From assembly GCA_009103225.1 (NCBI GenBank), contig RHPI01002069.1, forward strand, positions 1,338,329-1,402,328: 64,000 bases of DNA, in the 5' to 3' direction. Shown here piece by piece: positions 55,558 through 64,000 of this stretch. The position numbers and the translations under genes are program-made. The DNA comes from Chlorokybus atmophyticus (taxonomy: Eukaryota; Streptophyta; Chlorokybophyceae; Chlorokybales; Chlorokybaceae). Position 1 is the first letter of the stretch. Each line of letters opens with the position of its first letter. The notes under the pieces are model-generated. The model saw only the letters and a program-made list of their open reading frames with translations, searched no databases and had not been told where the DNA came from.

Positions 55558-55591
<34 letters not shown>

Positions 55592-55809
55592 NNNNNNNNN
55601 NNNNNNNNNNNNNNNNNNNNNNNNNNNNNNNNNNNNNNNNNNNNNNNNNNNNNNNNNNNNNNNNNNNNNNNNNNNNNNNNNNNNNNNNNNNNNNNNNNNN
55701 NNNNNNNNNNNNNNNNNNNNNNNNNNNNNNNNNNNNNNNNNNNNNNNNNNNNNNNNNNNNNNNNNNNNNNNNNNNNNNNNNNNNNNNCCCCCCCCCCCCC
55801 CCCCCCCCC
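55558..55809. other. Assembly gap with poly-C on both edges
   Basis: 34 C (55558-55591), 196 N (55592-55787), then 22 C (55788-55809). Open frames across it are runs of Pro or Gly and are not genes. Confidence 0.98.
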
Positions 55810-56852
55810 TACGATTGATGTGTTGTGAAGTGGGGAGCTCGTGAAGCCATTACCATAATCATAGCCACACTGTCTGGCAGTCAACCCCGAAATGTCCCAC
55901 CCATCAGCTTGTTAGAATTAAACAACAAGCACCACAAATTAGTAAATTAGCGTGTGGGTAAGTAATGACCTTTAGGTGGCAAGTGCATTATCACCATCAA
56001 AAGCCACATAAAGTACAAATGTAACACTTAGCTCATAATAAAACCGAATACAATGATCTAGCAAATGCATGTTACACATATGCATCATCGTGTGAAATTG
56101 TTTCATATGTAAAGGTTTGTAAAGCTTTTAAGTTAATATATATACCTAATCAAGCAAGTGCTGCTGCATGCATTCCATATCGCAAGTTGCAAACGATTGT
56201 TTGCACGTCAACATAAGATATGCGGGTTTACAATGTAGAATGCAAAGTTTTGTTAAATAATATATGATGTAATTAGGATATATGATATCTACATGCGTTA
56301 ACGCGTGCATATTCACAAATGCATAGGTTGCCAATAAACCGCAGAGCATCAATCTGAACAACCAATCACGATAAAGAGCTCGTTGAAGATGCTAACAACA
56401 AAACTGAAGTACAACCTGATACTTGTCTGTGCGATACTCCTTCATCAACGCTCATGTACACGTGTGCAGGCCTGTGCTATGCACAGTGTGCATACACTCG
56501 TATGATGCAAGGTTGGATATGGCTCATCAAAACGAGTTATGACGACCTTTGGTGTCACGACTTCCCAAAACGCCGATGCCACGTTGGCAAACTCTCTCCC
56601 CTGCGGCGAGATCCTGCTGCTTGCATGCACGGCCAGGAGAATCCGCCCGTGGGCCCTTCGTAATGCACAACCACCACATGCATGTATTTCTCTCTGCGTG
56701 CATGCGCGCGATCAATACAGCCACGCTCTGTCTCGCACAGCGCCGCAGCCACACTCGCTGAAAGGGGAAGTCCAGTTCACGGGTGTGCACTGAGAGTAGT
56801 AGAGTGTGTGCGGGTAGACTGACTTCATCCATCAACCACAGCAGTAGTAACC
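55810..56852. other. AT-rich to mixed intergenic sequence before the HABP4-like gene
   Basis: About 55900-56420 is AT-rich with no coding signal. The last 200 bp are the presumed promoter and 5' untranslated region of the next gene. Confidence 0.35.
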
Positions 56853-57334
56853 ATGCCGTCCTCCGCCGGCAATCTCGGCTCTCGCCTCGGCAAGGAAAAA
56901 GGTCAGTTGGTGTTTCAATAACTCCCTCTGACGGGGATTTTGCCTCAGCGGTTGGCGATGAGACTGTGGTTCATGCATGCAAGGGAAGCGTCGTTCTTGT
57001 TATGCAAACACTTGCTAACTTGTTTGTTTCCCATGCAGACTATCCGCAGCATCACAAAGGCTCAACTGAGAGTCCACAGGAGGTGAAGTTGCTGTCTCTC
57101 ATATGTCTTTCCGTGTATGTCTTGGGCATGCCTTACCTTGGGAGCCAACTTGCCAGTTGCCTTGCATGCATGACACTGATCCTGTCGTGGTGTGGTGGCC
57201 TGACAAGCGTTTTCTTTTTTCCTTTTTCTTGTGCGCGTGTGATTGCGTACAATAGGATGATGCTGGTTCCGCGCAGCACCACGAGCAGGCAAAGGCAATC
57301 CACGCGGGTGATGTGCGCCTTGACCGGCACTCGG

Positions 57335-57384
<50 letters not shown>

Positions 57385-58094
57385 NCTCTCGCTCTCTCGC
57401 TCTCGCTCTCGCTCTCTCGCTCCATCGCTCTCTCGCTCTCTCGCTCTGTGTGTGTGCGTGCGTGTGCGCGCGCGGTGGTGGCTAAATCTGGATCATTGTT
57501 GGCAGCTCAACTCCTGCGTGAAGGCATCCGCGGACAGCCTCGCAAAGGTGGGTATTACACACTACATGCGCCCGCCATCTCACTGCTCACACACAATAGA
57601 TGGTAGTGCAGTCTTGTACATGCTATGATCTGATTCACACACCCTTGACTATGCAGGTGGTGCTGGTCCACACGGTTGGGGCACCAACAACCCCGAGGAC
57701 AACGAGCCCGCACCGCCAGTCCTTGATGAGAATGACCCCAACTACGACCCCGATGAGGGAACTCCAGAGGAAGAGGTGAGTGCTGTTGCAGCATCTTACA
57801 ACAGCAACCACGTGTGCGTCACATGCGTGCGTGTATACGTGTTAACCCAACAACTTGTGATGGCAGTCAATGGCGGCACTGAACGATGAGGAGCATATCA
57901 GGGAGGTCCACACCGCCTCGGAGCTGCAAGGCAAAGTGCGTGTGGAAGGCGAGACTGGCCAGGTGATTGCGATAGTGCGGGTAGTCACATGATGGGGTGT
58001 ACGTTGCATTTTGTGGTCATAATACTTAATGACTTGTGTCTTGCAGCACATGCAAGCTAGGGCGGGTGATGCGTACACCACAGATGTGCACTAA
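56853..58094 (+). CDS. HABP4/SERBP1 (Stm1)-like ribosome-associated RNA-binding protein
   Basis: Small RNA- and ribosome-binding protein. Seven exons join in frame to 158 residues: 56853-56901 (MPSSAGNLGSRLGKEK), 57039-57082, 57256-57334 (GDVRLDRHSG), 57506-57547 (EGIRGQPRKGG), 57657-57775 (GGAGPHGWGTNNPEDN then PVLDENDPNYDPDEG), 57867-57962 and 58047-58094. The R-x-DRHSG...KGGAGxHxWG pattern is the core of the HABP4/PAI-RBP1 domain. The N-terminal LGSRLGKEKG resembles the conserved N-terminal piece of the same proteins. RGG repeats seen in plant and animal members are absent. The family guess is firmer than any function. The third intron contains a (CT)n microsatellite broken by an N. Confidence 0.65.
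57338..57450. repeat. (CT)n microsatellite in an intron, with an N
   Basis: About 47 bases of perfect CT, an N at 57385, then imperfect CTCTCG units. It starts a few bases inside the intron after the donor at 57335. Confidence 0.9.
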
Positions 58095-59326
<1,232 letters not shown>

Positions 59327-61259
59327 TCAAAAATTCATCAGGATGTTTTCTCGGGAGACACCCTGCTCTTGCAAAAGCTTGATCACCTCCTGCATCAAGC
59401 ACACAAGTTGGAATGCTAATACGGATGGAGTAGCAGATTTCTGGGCAACAACATCACACTTGTCAAGTCCACGCATGCAGTGCGTTACCTCAGTCATGGC
59501 CTTCTGACCCACAAGCACTGCCGCAGCCAGCTCCGCATTGGAAACGGGTGCGTCTGAGGCGTACGCAGCCTGCACGTGGATGCATCCAATCAACTTGGCC
59601 ATGTCAACAACAGTTCGCAGAACATAGCAGGTGAAGGGCAGCGCACACTACAATGGCAGCTGATGTCCGGTCATACTGTCAAGAGTTTTGCATACCTGAA
59701 CATAGCCTGTGTGGCCTGTCCAGTCTTTGCAGTCCTCTGGTTGCGACATGACGGGGATAACGCGGATGCCGGCTGCTTCCCACTCCTTGAACTTGTCCTG
59801 CATGCCATGAGTGCTTAAGCACAATTATATGAACTGAGTCTGCACGTGCAAGACAAGTTCGGGGTAGCCAACGCAGTGCTTGCTCGCTTACCATGTAAGC
59901 CATATGCGCTGGTGTGCGTGCTCCGTAGTACAATCGCACATCAGACCGCTCGCCTTGCAACACACCCTCTTCGACCAATGAACGGATGGGGCTGCGAGAG
60001 AATATCCACAAGTCAAACCAGCACTTGCATTACATGTTGGGTCGATCGATGTGGTATTGTGCAACTGGGTGGCTGGTCTTCATGTGTTATATAACACATG
60101 AAGCACAGTCTTGGCAGATTGACAGTCAGAGCAACAACAGATTGGATGAGTGTTGGCTTCTGTGCATGGTGTCAGGGCTACTGTCACATTGAGCATACCT
60201 AATCCCGGACCCCGTGGCAAACAGGACTACCGCAGGCCTATCCTCAGCGGGCTGCAACCTGTCCACGTTGAAACCCTTTCCCATGACAGCGCTCATGTTA
60301 ACAGCAGCACCTGCAGCACTCCAAAGCAGAGCACACAGGGTTGGTAACGCAGTCAAAACTGCACACAAGTATTATGTTCTTATACTTTGTGACAAAGGTG
60401 TTGGTGGTCTCTCAGCCATGCAAGCAACGGCAATAAATAGCGAACTTTCTCATACACTGTGCTACTCAAAGACAAACACAAAAGATGCTTTAAAACAACA
60501 GAAAGCGGAGGTGCATACTTACCTTTAGGCAGCCCACAGATCTGTCCAGCAGTGCCGTCACTGTACTTGATCAAAAACTCCAGCCCACCGCTGCTTTTCA
60601 AAACAACTTCAGTAACCATGACTATAGCCAGCAACGTGCCATGGCCAGTTGCATGATTGCACCTGCTGGATAGCTTTGGGGCTGAAGCGATGGCGATGAA
60701 CGCAGGTTTGCTATCTTCGACCTTGAACTGCACAAACTGGCCAGGCTTCTCATACTTCAAGTCCTTCACCTAAATAGTAGACAGCATGCTTTAAATATCA
60801 CAACATGTTGGACAAGCAGCGGTGGCCAACATGACATGTACCAGTACTGTTCTCTACTTGTGCCACTGACACAACCATTTCAATGTTTATGCGCATAGAA
60901 GTTCTTGTAATGTATAACGTGAATGCCATTGATCAGCAGACTTGTATGTTATGACGGATGTTTTGATTTCGACTTGGATCTGTGTTGGTTGCTTTCGCGT
61001 CCAACTCGTGCACAAACTATGCAGCGCAGGCTGGAGCTGCAATTGCAGTTGTAACAGCAAAACACTGGTGAAGCCCCACCTTGCTGACGTCCACAACAAC
61101 CTTATACAGCTGCTCCGCCACCTGCTCCTTCTCCGCAACATTAACAGTGTTCCATGCGACTTCCGCGCCCCATTGCGCTGTAATGGCAAAGCGAACGGGT
61201 TTCCTGCTGCTTCTGCGCTGCAAAGCTTGTGCGGCAACCGAAGCTGATCGCCTGCGCAT
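59327..61259 (-). CDS. FAD/NAD(P)-binding oxidoreductase, pKIWI502/At1g15140 type
   Basis: Ferredoxin-NADP-reductase-fold oxidoreductase of plant organelles; the substrate is not established. Exons on the minus strand: N-terminus from ATG 61259 (MRRRSASVAAQALQRRSSRK, a targeting-type sequence) to YKVVVDVSK; LKYEKPGQFVQFKVEDSKPA and FIAIASAPK (FAD-binding R-x-Y-S equivalent, about 60760); GGLEFLIKYSDGTAGQICGL (about 60590); MSAVMGKGFNVDRL and VVLFATGSGI (about 60230); SPIRSLVEEGVLQGERSDVR and LYYGARTPAHMAYM (NADP-binding, about 59990); FKEWEAAGIRVIPVMSQPED; and VLVGQKAMTEV with the C-terminal SRENILMNF. It matches the Arabidopsis protein almost block for block and looks intact. The upstream ATG at 61411 opens an unrelated Ser-rich frame and is not preferred. 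Confidence 0.88.
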
Positions 61260-61899
61260 GTGAGAAACCACTATTAACCTGGTTGCATAATATGCCCATG
61301 TTGAGCAATACCATAGCCAACGTCCTGCCCTTCCTCAGCTGGCACTTGCCTCAACCCATTGAAGCTTGCAACAACCCGCGAGCTGGAACTAGCTGCCGAC
61401 CCTGAAGCCATTATGCACTCAGCTGTGCCACAATAGGGGTAACTTATTCTTTCGAAGAGCAGCACACAATGCTGGAAACAAATGAAGTCATCAGCAAGCA
61501 GGTCAATCGCTGGCATTTTGTGCTCACCTGGCCATGCAGTGTTGCGAGCGAGTGCTGGCAGCGGCACTACTGCCGTGATCATCGCCATGCTTCTGCCTAA
61601 CCAATAGCAATACGCTGATGCCAGTGCCAGCTGTTAGGGTGGTTTCACAGCCTGGACAAGCAACAGCTGCAGTAAGCTTAAGCGGCACCGCAAAACAGTG
61701 TAACGGCTGCAGAATGCATGCCTGTAAGCAGCTTTAGATCAATGCTGCATACTAACAAGCTGATGGAGAAGATAAGAACATGTTACGCACACATTGACCT
61801 CATAGTCAGCGCTGAATGCAGCGTGGCATGACAGAAACAGGCGGCGCCGCAGCGTCCAAGCTGTGACGCTGCTGCTGCTCAGCATATCAGGCATAGCAA
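61260..61899. other. Upstream region of the pKIWI502-like gene
   Basis: A Ser-rich minus-strand frame (61411 to 61274) might be a 5' exon but has no homology that I know. Otherwise nothing is recognised. Confidence 0.3.
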
Positions 61900-62103
61900 G
61901 CATCACAACCCAAGCTTGCCTGCTGTATACAGAGAAAGACAGTCAGTAGCTGCGCCTTCGTCGCCCTCTCCTCTTCCGCCGCCACCGCCACCGCCGCCGC
62001 TTCCGCCAACTGGTGTTTCTCGCACAGCCTGGAAGTCAGCTTGTGGCTTAGTGGGGCTGGGCAAGGAAGGGAAGTTTCTGGCCTTCCGCTTGGCAAAAGT
62101 CAT
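61900..62103 (-). CDS. Possible first exon of a minus-strand gene
   Basis: ATG at 62103 opens MTFAKRKARNFPSLPSPTKP and runs into a Gly-run and an acidic segment. The composition is coding-like at the start. It lies 27 bp from the divergent ATG at 62130. No family is recognised and no second exon was found. Confidence 0.25.
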
Positions 62104-62129
62104 GGCTTCTATGGTGTAACGGCAGTGTT

Positions 62130-62354
62130 ATGCTGCCCATGTCGTCGGCGTCGGCGGTGGTGGCGTCCGGCTTGTGCGGCCGGAGGTGGGCACCCATGTT
62201 GCGCTTGTCCCGGAGAGCAGTAAGATATTTGGGTTCAGAAAAGGCTACAATTGCACTCTGCTGCAAGTCCAAGACTACCACTGCCAGTAGCACCACCTCC
62301 TCCTCCTCTTCCCCCTCCGCTTTCCCGTGTACGTATTTCTATGGGTTTGGGTTA
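62130..62354 (+). CDS. Possible first exon (organelle-targeting type) with a U12-type donor
   Basis: ATG 62130 opens MLPMSSASAVVASGLCGRRW and continues Arg/Ser-rich to a Ser/Thr-run, the character of an organelle targeting peptide. The frame ends at TTA followed by GTATCCTT (62355-62362), an exact match to the U12-type 5' splice site. A U2-type donor (gtacgt) 24 bases earlier is an alternative. It may be the first exon of the MTHFR-like gene starting near 63056, but no acceptor in the right phase was proven. Confidence 0.35.
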
Positions 62355-62702
62355 GTATCCTTAAGAACATTTACGTGCATGACAACTGATCATGCTCATA
62401 GCTTTGCTGCAACACAGTCTGGTCATCGTCATGACTTCTTAAGCTAGCAATGCTCACCAAACTCCACCGCATGCTTTGGCATGCTTGCATTGGTTGACTT
62501 GCACACACGCAATAACTAATCTGCGTACACACAGAGGCTGCTATACGACGACTCTGTGACGTAATGCTCTTGCCGAATGCATTGTCCGGGTAATGATGGA
62601 TAGCATATGCTGGTCCCGCAGTCATGCATGCGTGCAAGCATACTCACACTCAATTGACATGGGGTTCACGTACAATATGTATTTGGCATGCTGCAGCATG
62701 AC

Positions 62703-62945
62703 TCAGATCATAATGAGTGTCACTGCCTGTCGACATGCGGCAACTTGTGTGGGCTGACGCTCTAAGTATCCCTTGTTGTCTGTGCCACCGCAGCTTCGTG
62801 CCCTCTCACGCAGCTCATCCGCACACGCAACTCGCACCCATCTGTTAATCACCCGCACATATTTACCCTTGAGTGCCCGTCCAGTTCCAAAGCTGCAAAT
62901 GAGATGAACAGACTGTTCCAGCAGGGCCTCATTGCTGGCGGTGAG
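62703..62945 (-). CDS. Unidentified minus-strand coding segment
   Basis: After a ctcatttgcag acceptor-like sequence near 62898, the frame reads FGTGRALKGKYVRVINRWVR and then ADELRERARSCGGTDNKGYL to a stop near 62706. The codon pattern is protein-like and the segment looks like a final exon. I do not recognise the family. Confidence 0.3.
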   Translation of the reverse strand, partial: LTASNEALLEQSVHLICSFGTGRALKGKYVRVINRWVRVACADELRERARSCGGTDNKGYLERQPTQVAACRQAVTLIMI

Positions 62946-63055
62946 GACCTGCATATCCACTCAGTCTAGACAAGCTCAAACTCTACTGTTGGATCTTGTC
63001 CATTGTGCCAATGCAACTGATTGTCATATGGCACGATGACACCAGTGACTGCAGT

Positions 63056-63880
63056 TGTGCGCCCTGACCTGCCTGTTGTCAATGACTTCGGGGATATGTT
63101 CTCGCGCACCAGCAAGAGACCGGATTATGACGTGGCTTTTGCGAGGGTGAGGTAAAGAGAGCAGCGTTCATTACTGGTCACAATGCAACATTGTTGATCC
63201 GGTTAGAGACTTGTTACATTACGTACACAGGCCCCACAGTTGCAGCGCGTGCGCACGATAGGCTGCCACTTGCGTACGCCTTCTGAGCTTCGCCAGCTTC
63301 TCCTCCAAACGAACACGCCTGCAGTGATGTTCGTCTCGGGTGGTGGCCTGTTCCAGAAGCTGGTGCCCAAGTCACTGCTTCCGTTGAATTCCGTGCGTGC
63401 ACTGACCATTGCATCAGGTAAGCCGTGGCACGCAGCTCCATATGGTATGACTTGAATTGCGAGACTATCAGTTTCTCATTGAATGCTCGTCTTTCTGTGC
63501 AGGTATGCGAGCCAGAGGTGATATCGACCCTCACTTGATGCTGTGGGCGACAGCAAACCCGTTGAAGGCAGCGGGCACGGGCAGGGCAAACATTGCCAAA
63601 AACGTGGACTGGCTGCGGCGCAAGGTGTGACAGAACGTGCCTTCATGTTGATTCTGCAACCATATACTGGCATGCACTGGACCAACTTGCAAGACGAGAC
63701 GCCCAACATACTGCTTGATTGTCACTGCCGTCAGACTTTTGAGTCCGTCATGATTGGTTGTCAGCATGATGTTAATGAGTGTGGTGCTCAGGTGGATGCT
63801 GGCGCGGAGGCCATACTCACGCAGCCACCGCTACTGTGGGATGAGTTTGAACGCTGGTGGGAGGCCGTCACACATGCAGG
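63056..63880 (+). CDS. MTHFR-like flavin oxidoreductase, partial (runs off the window)
   Basis: TIM-barrel protein related to methylenetetrahydrofolate reductase (MetF family); its true substrate is unknown. Exons: about 63056-63150 (VRPDLPVVNDFGDMFSRTS), 63231-63417 (RTIGCHLRTPSELRQLLLQ, then AVMFVSGGG), 63503-63624 (RARGDIDPHLMLWATANPL and NVDWLRRK) and 63792-63880 (VDAGAEAILTQPPLLWDEFE). The A-T-A-N-P strand and the AGA-x-x-x-x-TQPPL strand are typical of the family's barrel. All four junctions keep frame with GT-AG introns. The 3' end lies beyond 64000. Confidence 0.65.
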
Positions 63881-63981
63881 GTGAGAGCAGTGGTTCGCTT
63901 GCACCTGTGCGTCGGAGCACATAAGCATGCACACAAATATCGCATTCACCCGAGCAGTGTGCGCACGTGCACCTCACCTCT

Positions 63982-64000
63982 CCCCNCCCCCCCCCCCCCC
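63982..64000. other. Poly-C run at the window end, with an N
   Basis: ccccnccccc... to the last base. The same poly-C-plus-N signature marks the other gaps, so the window probably ends at an assembly gap. Confidence 0.9.

Noticed and set aside
55425-55884. Open frames through the N gap at 55.6-55.8 kb
   Set aside because: They consist of X residues and poly-Pro/poly-Gly from the gap edges.
61274-61411. Upstream start for the pKIWI502-like gene at 61411
   Set aside because: Its Ser-rich frame ends in a stop at 61274 before the conserved exon, and the ATG at 61259 already gives a full-length, targeting-type N-terminus.

Overview
This is a nuclear genome window from a eukaryote in the green lineage. 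Its genes are split into many short exons by GT-AG introns. Gene content points to a green plant or alga: a SANT/DUF3755 protein known from plants, an oxidoreductase of the pKIWI502/At1g15140 type, a plant-style SKA1 and a plant-type APC4. A U11/U12-35K (SNRNP35) gene implies a minor spliceosome, which fits a streptophyte alga or another deep green lineage better than Chlamydomonas-like algae. That placement is inference. I saw no bacterial operons, CRISPR arrays or phage genes.

Layout. 1-12.2 kb is transposon territory. A pogo/Tigger-like DNA element (451-8768) carries an internally deleted transposase and a nested, broken Ty3/gypsy chromovirus. Next come a reverse-transcriptase fragment and a second pogo-like element (9331-12189) with related inverted ends. 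13-23.3 kb is gene-rich: SKA1 (-) and SCYL1 pseudokinase (+) share a divergent promoter, followed by mitochondrial Mn-superoxide dismutase (+). 23.3-29.6 kb is gene-poor and partly AT-rich. It holds a degenerate Penelope-like RT, a tRNA-Gly(GCC), diverged repeats and a possible Harbinger scrap. 29.6-43.6 kb holds APC4 (-), an unidentified small gene (+), an unidentified signal-peptide/membrane protein (-), a DeSI/PPPDE isopeptidase (+) with an 8-nt microexon, and the SANT/DUF3755 gene (+). 45.5-53.2 kb is a head-to-tail tandem duplication of 3,803 bp. It copies a complete RluA-family pseudouridine synthase gene (-), the first exon of SNRNP35 (+) and the last exon of an unidentified gene (+). 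The intact SNRNP35 runs out of the second copy to 54.3 kb. 54.3-64 kb holds an HABP4/SERBP1-like RNA-binding protein (+), the pKIWI502-like oxidoreductase (-) and the start of a MTHFR-like gene (+) that runs off the window.

The cellular genes are housekeeping: mitosis (SKA1, APC4), Golgi/COPI traffic (SCYL1), oxidative stress, de-SUMOylation, RNA modification, minor splicing and ribosome-associated RNA binding. They form no operon-like system; several pairs are head-to-head.

I did not find a convincing new multi-gene system. The most interesting signals are the tandem duplication, whose junction creates a potential in-frame chimeric gene; the 8-nt microexon carrying the catalytic histidine of the isopeptidase; and a U12-type donor motif in the same window as a minor-spliceosome gene. 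The sequence has N gaps flanked by poly-C, so assembly artefacts must be considered, especially for the duplication.
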